DNA from: Theodoxus fluviatilis
Lineage: Eukaryota > Mollusca > Gastropoda > Cycloneritida > Neritidae
DNA length: 64,000 bases
Assembly: GCA_034096865.1 (NCBI GenBank)
Contig: JAWQFJ010002863.1
Coordinates: forward strand, 72,107 to 136,106
Direction: 5' to 3'
In this document: positions 25,472 through 36,136 of the stretch, piece by piece
Position numbering within the stretch: the first letter of the stretch is position 1
Layout: the number at the start of each line of letters is the position of its first letter
Made by a program: the position numbers and the translations under genes
The notes under the pieces: generated by a model
What the model was told of the DNA's origin: nothing
What the model saw: the letters and a program-made list of their open reading frames with translations, nothing else
Database searches by the model: none

Positions 25472-25794
25472 AGGTGGTCGAGGCACTTTCAGGTGGTCGA
25501 GACACTTTCAGGTGGTCGAGACACTTTCAGGTGGTCGAGACACTTTCAGGTGGTCGAGGCACTTTCAGGTGGTCGAGGCACTTTCAGGTGGTCGAGGCAC
25601 TTTCAGGTGGTCGAGACACTTTCAGGTGGTCGAGACACTTTCAGGTGGTCGAGACACTTTCAGGTGGTCGAGACACTTTCAGGTGGTCGAGACACTTTCA
25701 GGTGGTCGAGACACTTTCAGGTGGTCGAGGCACTTTCAGGTGGTCGAGGCACTTTCAGGTGGTCGAGGCACTTTCAGGTGGTCGAGGCACTTTT
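25472..25794. repeat. 19-bp minisatellite, 17 units
   Basis: Seventeen head-to-tail units of AGGTGGTCGAGRCACTTTC filling 323 bp. Apart from the last bases of the final unit, the only variation is the R position. Its order is G, AAA, GGG, AAAAAA, GGGG. Because 19 is not a multiple of 3 and no unit frame contains a stop, all three plus frames are open and give the same 19-residue repeat; no coding role is implied. Confidence 0.97.
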
Positions 25795-25944
25795 AGAGAA
25801 TTCCCATGAGGGAGACTGAAAATTCCTTACGTGTCCTTTGGAAAACTCCCACTCGCGGGAATGGCGAATCGGAGATATTCATTGCATGCTAACCCTTACC
25901 CAGCATGGCAGAGGTAAAACGTTTACCCTAAACATGACTTTTCA

Positions 25945-26510
25945 GAGAGAGAGAGAGAGAGAGAGAGAACGAACGAACGAACGAACGAACGAACGAATGG
26001 TTTATTGATCAGGCCTCCGGCCCTTTTCAAATGATACAGTGTACCATGAAATCAACTCAATCAAAATATATAATGCTACTCTCTCCTTCGGCAGGTTACA
26101 TTGCAATCTACTCCGTATAGAAAGTATTCTGTTCATGCAAATCTATCGCTTCCCTTCGGCGCATAAGTGCTTTATACAAATAAATGCTTGTCGTTCTTAT
26201 GACATACTTTTGCTTTGATGACATGATGGATTTGGTTGGGTTGTCGCAATTTACGTCTATGAATTTCAGAATATAGCGTTCTCTCAAATCGTACAATGCA
26301 GGACATCTGAGAAGAAAATGTGTTTCAGTTTCAAATTATTCTCTACACAGAGGACACAACATTGCTACTGCATCAGGAACGAATCTCCATTTATGGATGT
26401 ACAGCTCAGAAATACCCATTCGGAATTTAATAAATACATCCCTGAATATTTTTTGTCTATGTCATACAGATATTGCTCTACATCCCATCCATTCTTGATC
26501 TCTCTTTAAA
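25945..26510 (-). mobile_element. 3' fragment of a non-LTR retrotransposon with (TTCG)n tail
   Basis: On the minus strand the segment encodes a decayed LINE ORF2 C-terminus: FRDVFIKFRMGISEL, then CPLCRE, an in-frame TAA at 26338-26336, then FETETHFLLRCPALYDLRER and a stop at 26110-26108. The C-X2-C...H-X5-C spacing is the C-terminal zinc-binding pattern of these proteins. A short 3' UTR follows, ending in AATAAA (26006-26001) and a (TTCG)n tail, seen on the plus strand as (CGAA)n at 25969-25996, next to a (GA)n run at 25945-25968. Anything 5' of about 26510 is not recognisable. Confidence 0.8.
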
Positions 26511-26616
26511 AAGTGTACCTGTTACTCTTCAGTATTCTTTTTTCCCAATCTGTACTGAACTTGTACATCAGTTTTTCCCCTCAATCTCTTAAAAAAACTC
26601 AGTCTCATCACTGGCT

Positions 26617-26618
<2 letters not shown>

Positions 26619-26671
<53 letters not shown>
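26619..26671. repeat. (GA)n microsatellite
   Basis: About 26 GA units in unique flanks. Confidence 0.95.
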
Positions 26672-26676
<5 letters not shown>

Positions 26677-26879
26677 AAAACTGCTAAAATACGAGGACGT
26701 AGTTAACAAAATAGAATTCGCGTTAAAAAAAGCGGGAAACAGGTGGAAATCTCAGGCGTGACCAGTCGTATTATGACACGAATTGAGTGTTTCATTTGAA
26801 ATGGCCAGGATGAAAAGTTCCCATTAGAAACACAAGTTATCACATTATGTTTCAAATACATGTTTAAGTTGTGGTCGTT

Positions 26880-27035
26880 GCCGTCATCAGCATCATCAGC
26901 AGCAGCAGCATCAGCAGCAGCAGCAGCAGAAGCATAAACTCCTCCTCCTGCTCCCTCTTCTTCTTCTTCTTCTCCTCCTCCTCCTCCTCCTCCTCCTCCT
27001 CCTCCTCCTCCTCCTCCTCCTCCTCCTCCTCCTCC
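26880..27035. repeat. (CAG)n-like and (TCC)n triplet tract
   Basis: CAT/CAG triplets at about 26885-26932 followed by TTC and then pure TCC units to 27035. Open frames through it encode Ser or Gly homopolymers and are not supported as genes. Confidence 0.9.
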
Positions 27036-28859
27036 TTCTATCAACACCACCACTACGACTACCACACTCATGGACAACATCGACACACCGCCATCATTTG
27101 ATCATCAACAACATTATCATTATTATCGATAATCGCTGTCGTCGAAATCATTGTCTTCGTCATGCCCTCAAAAACTTCTAAATCAATATGCTTTTTCGTG
27201 ATTCTCCATAGTATGCAGCCTCTGTCATTTTGGCATTCGCGGCAATCACAGGTTGACAAACAATGGCGCAACGGAAACGAAATTCCAGCCACATTACGAC
27301 CTTCTTGACAGTTAGCAAAGCGCATGTGAGGAAAACATCGTGAGATTAGATGTATCGGCCTTAGTTAAAATTTAAAAAATGAATTTCATACCAGATGGGT
27401 GCAGAGCGTCTCTATCAAACTTGTATAAACTGAGGATCAAAAAACTTAGCCATACACGAATCGTAGCTACAGACTACAAGGGAAACTTGCTTTTCTTTTC
27501 ATAAAGTATTTCTACATAATTATACATCCTTGGTTTCCCTGTGTAAAACAAGTCATAAACTCAGCAACCTAAAGTAAACAATGAAGGTCAAACCATTTGC
27601 CAAATGGCTAGCAATAAAAGGTATGCAGTACATCTGAGTCAAATTTCTTTGCACACACGCACGTTTTGATCGATACTGGAGGTGCCCCCACCGACGGCAT
27701 GATTAACGGCAGTGGAGGTTTCGATTCTCGCACCATGGGTCAGATGGGTATTCTTCTCAAAGTAGCCTTAAACTTTTTACTCGCCTGGAACCTAATAAAA
27801 AGTTTTGCAATGTTTGCGGTGTATGTTCACATATTTCCTGGGGGAAAGTCAATGGATTGGCAAAACCCATGCCTAGTAATTATCATGATTACAAAGTTTT
27901 GCCGTTGGAATAAACATTCGTAGGAAGAGGGTTCATAAACTGACACTTTAGTTTTTTGTTTGTTTGCTTGTTTGTTTCGATGCATACATACTGCAGATCA
28001 TTAAATACTCGTATAAAAAGGTTACCTCGAAGTGATTAAGTTTTTATACTCAAGAACTGGACACCTTCTCTGGCGTCTGATTCTAAATGCGTAGGTAAAA
28101 CATACATCAAATAAGTATTCTGGAGAAGGAGTTCCTTTAGAGGACAAGAATTTCATAAAAATCGAGACAACACACAGTCTTCAGAGGAAGAGCCTACAGT
28201 CCTCCGTCTTCAAGTGTTTCGGCCCTGTCTTCCTGACACTCTCGGGGTGGGGGGTGGGGGGTGGTGGTAGGTGGCCAGGCACACTGTGTGGTGGTCTGCC
28301 TCGCCGAAGCGCAGGTTGGGTGTGTGAAAAGAAGAGAGCCCGTCCGCCTACTCAGTGCACAGTAGAATAATATTTCTACTTCACAGAAATAATGAAATTA
28401 TCCCGGCCACTAGACATTCGACCACCTTGCAGAGGAACCATTCTTGGTTTCTTTGGTGTTTCCTCCACTGGGTCACCAGGTCCTGTGAAACCTACCGAGC
28501 AATAGGATCGTCCAGATGCTGCTGCCTCACACGGTGGTCCATCCCTTGAATGGAGACTTGCTACTCAAAGGAAGGATGGGCTTGTCACCCTGTCGACAAT
28601 GAGATGGCACCTGTGCCGGGGGTCCTTTCCATTGACCTCTCGACAACAGCGCGCAAGCATACTCCAGTATGGGGATTAACACGTCCGATTAATGATAAGG
28701 TTTATTGGACCACAAGTATCCTCACGTAGGCTAGGTGCTGTGCCACGCATGCCTAGGACAAAGCAGACAGATCCTTGAAGGCTGCCTCATAGTGTTTCTG
28801 CCCACCACATGGTCCATTCCTTAACGCGGTGTGGTGGTTTGTGTGTCTCTATGACCCTA
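27036..28859. other. Unassigned unique DNA
   Basis: No gene recognised. A G-rich stretch is at about 28240-28275. Confidence 0.5.
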
Positions 28860-29338
28860 AGAGCTATGCCAGCGGGAGTGTAAACTCCTGGCAGGGCTTC
28901 CCAAGCTGGACAGGTCGAAGGGTAGAGGCCAGACTAATATGGACCATCCTCTCCCCATCCCCCCCCAACCCCCCTCCCCCCCCCCGACCCCCGTCCCCCC
29001 CCCCTTCCCCCGCCTGTGCTCACAGGACAGGTCTTTGGGCCATGAGCTAAAGGTGAGATAACCCCGAAAGAAACCTCGAGTACTGAAGTCGGATGTGCTG
29101 GGCCGCACGGCGCGCTCTAATAAACCACAACACTACGCATCAACTGCCATTATGACACATGGAGACAGAATTGACAGTAATGGTGCTCGCCCTGTGGGGA
29201 TCCACCAGGCAGGTGCAGCGCCGGGCTCCGCGCCTCGAAGGAGTCCACCCCTAGCTACTGGAGGTCCCTTCATCTCGTCTTGTGGAGCCAGGGGACGAGA
29301 AAGGAAAGGGACTGGCCCAAAAAACAGCAAAGCCAAGG
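28860..29338 (+). other. GC-rich sequence upstream of a LINE fragment, possibly part of it
   Basis: Contains a C-rich run at 28949-29010 and segments that look like retroelement leader sequence (a gccagcgggagtgtaaactc block near 28866 and gggccatgagctaaaggtga near 29037). This resemblance is from memory and weak. The frame at 29095-29487 is open through it into the recognisable LINE C-terminus. Confidence 0.3.
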
Positions 29339-29607
29339 GCAACCCCACCATTAACATCATGCATTGGCTTCACAAAAAGGTGCATGTTGTGCCCTCCCCT
29401 ATGTGTCCTTGTGGAGAGGCAGAACAGGACACGGCCCACATCCTACAGGACTGCGGGAGCCTCCGGTTGCTGAGGGCAGAGATTTAGCCAACGCCGGAGT
29501 CCTTGCACAACAAACTGTACGGGCCGGTGGATGCGCTGCAGAGTACCACTGATTATATTTCAAGATCTGGACTCCAAGTGTGATCGGCGATCGAGAAGAA
29601 GAAGAAG
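29339..29607 (+). mobile_element. Decayed LINE C-terminus with (GAA)n tail
   Basis: The plus frame encodes a C-terminal LINE block: HKKVHVVPSPMCPCGEAEQD, then TAHILQDCGSLR, a premature TAG at 29485-29487, then LHNKLYGPVDALQSTTDYI and RSGLQV with its natural TGA at 29581-29583. C-X-C...H-X4-C is the expected C-terminal zinc pattern. A (GAA)n run at 29593-29607 follows ten bases after the stop. One nonsense codon makes this a pseudogene. Confidence 0.8.
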
Positions 29608-30240
29608 TGTCCCTGCCAGTTCAGATAAATCCCCACAACGAATGGGGTTTGTTATGCTTGCTTCGTTCCGACACACGTCAAAAGCGTTCTGGTTTTGAGT
29701 GAGGTGTGAGAATACTCGCAAAGTGTGCATGAATGCAAGTTCTGTGGTGCAAAACATCACGGAGATTCCAGAGAGGATCAAGCTCGTGAGATACGGGTCA
29801 CTGTGCCACTGGTTTAGACAAACATCGCAGATGACGAACGACGTCGAAAGAAAGTAAGACGGAGATATTCTCTCGAGCAAATCGAAATCGTTTGACTGCA
29901 TTTTGCCTTTTTAATGCCAAGATGCGAGGAGTAGTAGCGACACAAAAGTAAAGTCTTTCGTGGATAGAGGTAGCGATTCAAAGGATACGGACATCAATGT
30001 TTAAGCGTAACTCTGGATCAGATACAGCAAATGCAGTGCACATTTGCCCTACTATGGACTCGACCATGGGCGCGTTTGTTAGGCAAGTGGCTCGCCTCGA
30101 TGGCTAGTCGAGGGGGAGGGGGTGGGGTGGGGGTGGGGGGGGGGGGGGGGGGGGGGAGACGCTCCTACGGCTAAAAAACGGCCAATCATCAACTGGCAAA
30201 GCTGAAGTCCGAGAGAACATGGCTGCATCCTGGCGCGAGG
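29608..30240. other. Unassigned unique DNA with G-run
   Basis: No gene recognised. Near-continuous G at about 30111-30156. Confidence 0.55.
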
Positions 30241-30454
30241 GTCGGTGAAGAAGTTGCCGATAGACGAAATAACTGACGATACGCATATCACATCAGTTTT
30301 TCACTTGATAGAACACACCATGGTGTCATATCGAATGGCAAGATCACTTTTTCAACGAAAAAAAGCAACCCGGGTTCAACTGTAGACAATTTTGTCGAAA
30401 ATGTTGTGCCTCGATTCATTTCGATCAATTCAAGGGACATAATTCATAGAGCGT
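30241..30454. repeat. 214-bp interspersed repeat, copy 1
   Basis: Matches 33498-33711 in the same orientation with about ten substitutions and no gap, roughly 95% identity. It starts at gtcggtgaagaag and ends at aattcataga. Weaker similarity (tggcg...) extends a few bases to the left. No open frame of interest, terminal inverted repeats or tail was seen. Family unknown. Confidence 0.9.
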
Positions 30455-30922
30455 ACGTGTACGGTGTTGCGTGTTTGCAAACGATAAAAAATGTTCGGCA
30501 GTGTATGTCCAGAAATAACCTATACACCTACTCCTCAAAATATACAAATGAACACTCGAACAGCAAATACTTCCGTGTACGTACACTTTTCCATTCTCGG
30601 ACCCTGAGAAGCACATTACAGGCACTGCCGTCTATCAGCGGCAAACACAATTGGCACGGTCTCCGCCATTTTGGCTCATCCGGGCCTCAGCAACGGGACG
30701 CATCGAGGGAACTCCGGAGCTCCCTCAGCCTCCCTCCTTCACGGCGAGTGCCTCCTTATGAGCGAGGATTGCAGCAACGCCTAGCCCTCGCGATTCTCTC
30801 GAGATTCTGCGCCTAATAAACGCGCCCCGTGTGTGGTAACGATTAAGTGTAGGCCTATTTGCGTAAATGCGTGCGTGTGCTTCTGTGTTTGTGTGTACGC
30901 GCGCGTCTATCGACGCGTTGTC

Positions 30923-30927
<5 letters not shown>
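30455..30927. other. Unassigned unique DNA
   Basis: A 136-codon frame at 30406-30816 starts inside the 214-bp repeat and has no recognisable domain. The minus-strand frames here share peptide strings with the second repeat copy only because of the duplication. Confidence 0.5.
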
Positions 30928-31002
<75 letters not shown>

Positions 31003-31043
31003 GTCTCTGTGTCTCTATCCCCCCTCCCCCCCCCCCCCCCCCC
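30928..31043. repeat. (CT)n microsatellite followed by poly-C
   Basis: About 34 CT units, then CTCTGT variants, then a C-rich run at 31019-31043. Confidence 0.95.
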
Positions 31044-31979
31044 TCTCCCTCCGGACAGGAAGCGCGTCACACAAATTGGCGGGAAGTAAGGCAGCATCAG
31101 GGTACGATCCGGACAGATGAGTTATCGATAGGCGATTAATCGATTGGCTGAGAGTCACAGCAGAACAGGCCAGAAATCGATATTCTGGGCGTGCTGAAAG
31201 ATGTTTCCGACACCAGGTGTCATGCATGGTCTCATCCAACACGGGTTTCCTCTACGTGGGAAGTCCCTGGTGAGAAGATTTCGAGAATAGACCCACTCTC
31301 CTTGTTGACGGTCGAAACCCTCCGGCAGTTTTCATGAAAGGTTCCGTGTGGTCACATGTGCAAGCTGTCATTAAAGTCACGTCTCCGTAACTTCACCGGT
31401 TGAAAGGTTGTATTGCGCGGCGGTTGATAAGATTTTTTCAGTGAGGAACCTGCAAATATCACCGGTGAAAGATCTGGGTCTTTCTGTAGATGGATGGCTG
31501 TCCTGGTTCAAAGCCTAGAACGGAGTTGCAGAGAACGCTTTGACAGAGTATACGAAAAAATCTTTCTCATGCGCATGGCTCATCAGAGTAACGCGGTTTC
31601 AATGTCCACGCCTGAACTACTGCGTGGAGGTGTTTGGTCAGTGTTTCATGGGAGTGAAGCATCCGTAACTACTGCGTCTGAAGATCGCTGTAGTCTACCC
31701 CCAAAAAATCAGAATTGTGAATGTGCCTTTAACTATAGCAGAGTTGAATTTCTTCAGTAGAACTACTTACATTTCAGTGGAGAAATTGTACCGTTATCCT
31801 GGTTACAGAAGACATCCATTCCAAATACGGGTGTTCATTATAAATCTAAGCAACACATGCACGGGATCTAGTCACATATATATATATACGAGCAAGATGC
31901 AGTTGTCCATTATTAATTTTGTTGGCTTAGGTATTGTATTTTTAGCTAGCATTGAGAATCTTAATTACTTCAGTCTAAC
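31044..31979. other. Unassigned unique DNA
   Basis: No gene recognised. Confidence 0.5.
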
Positions 31980-31980
31980 T

Positions 31981-32068
<88 letters not shown>

Positions 32069-32103
32069 TTTTCTTTCTTTTTTCTTTTTTCTTTCTTTCT
32101 TTC
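31980..32103. repeat. (TTTC)n microsatellite
   Basis: Pure TTTC units to about 32068, then T-enriched interruptions. Open frames encoding Phe-Leu-Ser repeats are repeat artefacts. Confidence 0.95.
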
Positions 32104-33088
32104 CATATTTTTTATGAGGCAGAAGACATCAATGACCTCTGCACCAAATATGTTGATGACCCTTAATTTTGGAATATACACGTACGTCCATTTTTCAGGT
32201 TTGCGAACTTCGAGTCCCACAGCTACAACGAGGGGCTGATTCCACGACTTTTGCGATTCTCTAATAATGCCTATGATGGCATCTATTCTTCACAGTCCTC
32301 TAACGGCGGTTTGTTTTTCTTTTTGTTTTTAATGTTCAACCACTTTCTAAAATCATTTTTGGATGCCGATGTACTTTTTCACTCCAGTTAAAAGTGTCGT
32401 GCTGGACTTTGCTCCGTCGAAAATCTTCAAATTGTGCTCACTGGGTAGTTGGACTCGAGCGCAACGCTGCTTTGGCGGGAAAACCTTCTGCTTCGAGACA
32501 AACTGGTCTTCAGGAAGGCGTCTTTGTGTCGGGAAAAGTTACACCTTCAGTAACGACCTCCGCTTTATCTGGAGGGCGCCGGATGACAGGCCGAGTGGTC
32601 AGTTGGACTGCTGGCCATTCTTGACCTTGCTTACACCCGGACTTACCTGCCTGCCAGGACGTCCGAAGTCAGCCAGGACACGAGGGAATGCGGGGTCCCA
32701 CAGCGTGTCCTGCCCAAATCCACTCTGTACCGAGCTTGCTCTGACTCATGTTGGGGTCATCCTCTCCTTCGTGCTGCTCAACTCCAGCTGCTCCTGCCCT
32801 GCTGTCGCTTGACTTTGTTCTCGGTCTTTCTGGATTACTCGGGTTCCTTACACCTGCTGTCGATTATAGTGAAAGGAATGGGAATTGAATGTGATGTTAC
32901 AGGTAGTTAGTTTGTTCACATCTTTGCACTACTTTATAACATACTTCATGTAATGAATAGGAATTGAGACAAGTTTTGGGGGGCTTTTTTTGCGTTGAAG
33001 GTTGCCATTGCAGATCATTCGATGGAGCATGGACTATACGATTATAGTGCTGCGACTTTTGAGTATGATGAACTGTGGATGGTGGAAT
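32104..33088. other. Unassigned unique DNA
   Basis: Two overlapping plus-strand frames (149 codons at 32363-32812, 76 codons at 32394-32624) and a good minus-strand GTAAGT donor near 32650 were examined. None could be tied to a protein family or to matching splice partners. Confidence 0.45.
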
Positions 33089-33472
33089 CCCAGCGGACGT
33101 CCTATACGGCGAACTGTGGACAGGCAAGATATCTGTTGGTCGTCCACAACTGCGAGACAAAGATGTATGCAAGCGCGACCTTACTTATTAAGGCGCTGGA
33201 CATCAGCACCAGGGGTTAGGAGGACACTGCCAGGGACCGCACCAGTTGCAGAAGAGAGCTTCACGACAGACTAAGGGAGGAAGAGATGAGACTCCTGAGG
33301 CTGGAGGAAGAGAGACGCAGTCAGCAGAAGGACAGGACGCGCCGGGGTGAACATCTTCAAGTGCAACCGCTGCAACAGAGACTGCCATTCCAGAATCGGA
33401 CTCCACTGCCACAGTAGAGTCTGCAAACGGACACCAGCTCCAGGGCCAGGAGGTATGGTGGGACACAACTGA
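33089..33472 (+). pseudogene. C-terminus of a non-LTR retrotransposon, frameshifted
   Basis: Three consecutive blocks typical of a LINE ORF2 C-terminus. Block 1 (33089-33187): PADVLYGELWTG then GRPQLRDKDVCKRDL. Block 2, in another frame (about 33184-33346): LIKALDIS, an in-frame TAG, then ARDRTSCRRELHDRLREEE with a charged RLEEERR helix. Block 3, back in the first frame (33347-33472): FKCNRCNRDCHSRIGLHCHS and RVCKR to a TGA stop at 33470-33472. Block 3 is the Cys/His zinc finger that ends many such proteins. The two frameshifts compensate, and the internal TAG shows decay. Confidence 0.8.
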
Positions 33473-33497
33473 CGGAGGCCTACCACTTGGCGCCAGA

Positions 33498-33711
33498 GTC
33501 GGTGAAGAAGTTGCCGATAGACGAAATAACTGACGATACACATATCACACCAGTTTTTCACTTGATAGAACACACCATGGTGTCATATCGAATGGCAAGG
33601 GTACTTTTTCAACGAAAAAAAGCAACCCGGGTTCAACTGTAGACAATTTTGTCGAACATGCTGTACCTCGATTCGTTTCGATCAATTCAAGGGACATAAT
33701 TCATAGAACGT
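33498..33711. repeat. 214-bp interspersed repeat, copy 2
   Basis: Same orientation as the copy at 30241-30454, about 95% identical. It begins only 25 bp after the stop codon of the LINE pseudogene, so it could be that element's 3' UTR. Copy 1 has no such coding block to its left, which would then make copy 1 a heavily 5'-truncated insertion. Confidence 0.9.
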
Positions 33712-36082
33712 CTTGACTTGCTCTTACTCTGACCAACCCTACGTATGTTGTAGTCAGTTGCCTTACATAGCCTAAAAAGGTTGATAAGTCGTAGTTTCAT
33801 TCATTCGTTCATTCGTCCGTCCATCCATCCATCCATCCATCCATCCACCCCACCCTTCCATCCATCCTTCCATCCAGTCAGTCAGTCAGTCAGTCAGTCA
33901 GTCGGTCATTTCACACTGATGACGCATTAAAACAAAGCCATTCTTGCTATACAGAGATTATTAAATTAGGTACACTGTCATGCAGGTAGTATTGTCAATG
34001 ATATTTGTGCTGTGAAGACATGTTCGGATCTAACGTCCCTACAAACGTTACCGAGAACCAGAGTCCAAAATTACTGCATAGCATTTGGCCCAGGGCAGAA
34101 GTCGAGCAAGTTACCTTCCAAATCTTTTCGAAAACGATGTTGCGTTTCACATGAAAAAAGTGACCCGCTTTTTCTAGACACCCACACCCGCCATACACGT
34201 GCACAATAGACGAGAAAATCCCACCCAGAAACTGTTTTCGTGTTGATCTTGATAATGTTTGGCACGGTCGCGTGAACTCTTGTCAAGAGGCCTCAAATGA
34301 ATGACAAACTTCCATGAAGGTCAGACCATAAGCCCCCCTTTGTCTTTCGCCTCCCATTTACCACAGCTCATGTATTCGATGACAAACAAACTGCTAATCT
34401 TTGTTGTGTACCGATTTTCGCTCGAGTTCACATCCTTTTGAGGAGGGACGATTCAAAGAACACATAAGCTCTATTCTGGTGAAGCGCTGAAGAACATCAC
34501 GTTGAAACCTGAAAAGGTTTCCAAAAGAAGGAGGCTAAATATCCATCGCGGCCGTGCATTCTACGCCTGACTGACTTCTTCAGAGAGGATTAACTTCGGC
34601 CATAAAACTACCGGAAGCGAGACTAAGCTTCATACAGCCACCACGGAACTGATCTTATCACAGAGTTCGAAGAGCCCTACCGCACAGTTTGAAGTCAACA
34701 ACATATTTTGTGGAACGCGCCTCGTCTTACTGCTGATCTACGAAGCCTTTAATGGTGACCTTTGGTGAATCGCGTATAGGAATACCAGTGCATATTTACG
34801 CCAGACACTGGGCCGCATCAGTGGAGCCCACCTTAGTTGCACTCGCTTCTTTAGCAAACATGACCTGCCTTGGCCTCCTCAGTCCTAGGCTTGTTGAGTT
34901 TGAGTGGTGTCCTTGCATGTTGTTGAGCCCGTTCTTCGATCTTTCAGTCGTCAAAGACACCCCGACCCTCGAATCTGACCGCCAGCAGTCCAGGACGCAA
35001 TACTTAAAGTCACTGCACACAGACGATCGTTGCTTCTCCCATTAGACAGCGTTTGTCGTAAGGTGCAAACCAATTTAACGCACCTCAACAGGCATCACAT
35101 AGATGGACTGGACAAGTGTTGTGCACGCCAGATGAGCGGTCGTCCAGAATGGTGCACAGGGAACTGGTTCGGGGCAAGCATTCTCGCTGTAGACTGACGA
35201 AGCGACACAAAGACTTTCTCAGGTCTGGAGCATCTACAACGACCACCATCAACATGAGTTGTAACAAAAACCTTATTGGACTGTTTCAACTTACCCGTTC
35301 TATTTGTCTTAGGTTCGGGAGTGTGAGAGAGACTCTGCTTTGAGGCTTCTACAGAAAGTTTGTTTCGAACAAGGACAGACGAATGTCTTTCATCCCCCTC
35401 AGGGGCCACCGTCACTGCTCTGTGCTACACGCTACAGGTCTTTCCAGGTTCGTATTACTGTACTGTAAGGACTGAGGTGTAAAACGGGGTGTTGGGGGGG
35501 TGGGGGTGGGGGACTTAGTCAAGTTCGTCCGCAGACAGGTTACATGCACCCCCAGGGAGTCTCGATGTTCTTGGAAGGAAAATTTTTAGTTGCACAATGA
35601 CAAAGAGGTAAAAGAATAAGTTGTGAGTGTCCATTAATGAGTGGACAGTTGTGAGATAAAAACAATTACCTCTACCTTCCCACGTCACCGATTAAAGCGA
35701 CACTATTGGTCTCTTCGAACCCGAAGACGATTATATTTGCGTATCATTAGGGTGAATGGGGGACCTCAGCCGCTCGAACGTAAAGTAATCCGTCCTGCAA
35801 CTATGAAAATGAAATCAAGAAAACGTATTCCCTCGATTTGGGAATCAGCGTATTTTATGCAACGAGTGCCGTTGCCTCGAGGCAGATTCTCTCTGCAGAG
35901 ATCCACAACCTTCACGTCTGGTGGTCTTTGTTGTTGCCATGGCAACTTCTGAACGTTGTCAAACCTGCGACACAGATCAGTCCCTTGTGACTGGAAACCT
36001 TCCTCAATCAAAGATTTTCCGCGTCCTCAATGCCTGAAAATGTGTGGAAGTGGTTACTGACACAGTTCATGGTAGTACTCAA
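33712..36082. other. Unassigned unique DNA with short tetranucleotide runs
   Basis: Short CATC (about 33820-33845) and CAGT (about 33875-33903) runs and a G-rich stretch near 35484-35512. No gene recognised; the best open frames (106 codons minus at 35095-35415, 103 codons plus at 35641-35952) have no identifiable domain. Confidence 0.5.
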
Positions 36083-36136
36083 GTGGTGTGTGTGTGCGTG
36101 TGCGTGTGCGTGCGTGCATGCGCGCGCGCGCGCGTG
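36083..36136. repeat. GT/GC alternating tract
   Basis: Short GTGC/GCGC alternating purine-pyrimidine run. Confidence 0.85.

Noticed and set aside
25472..25794. CRISPR array
   Set aside because: Units are contiguous with no variable spacers, and the window is clearly animal DNA.
32363..32812. 149-codon plus frame and a minus-strand GTAAGT donor near 32650
   Set aside because: The minus frames leading to the donor contain stops close upstream and the plus frame matches nothing; insufficient for a gene call.
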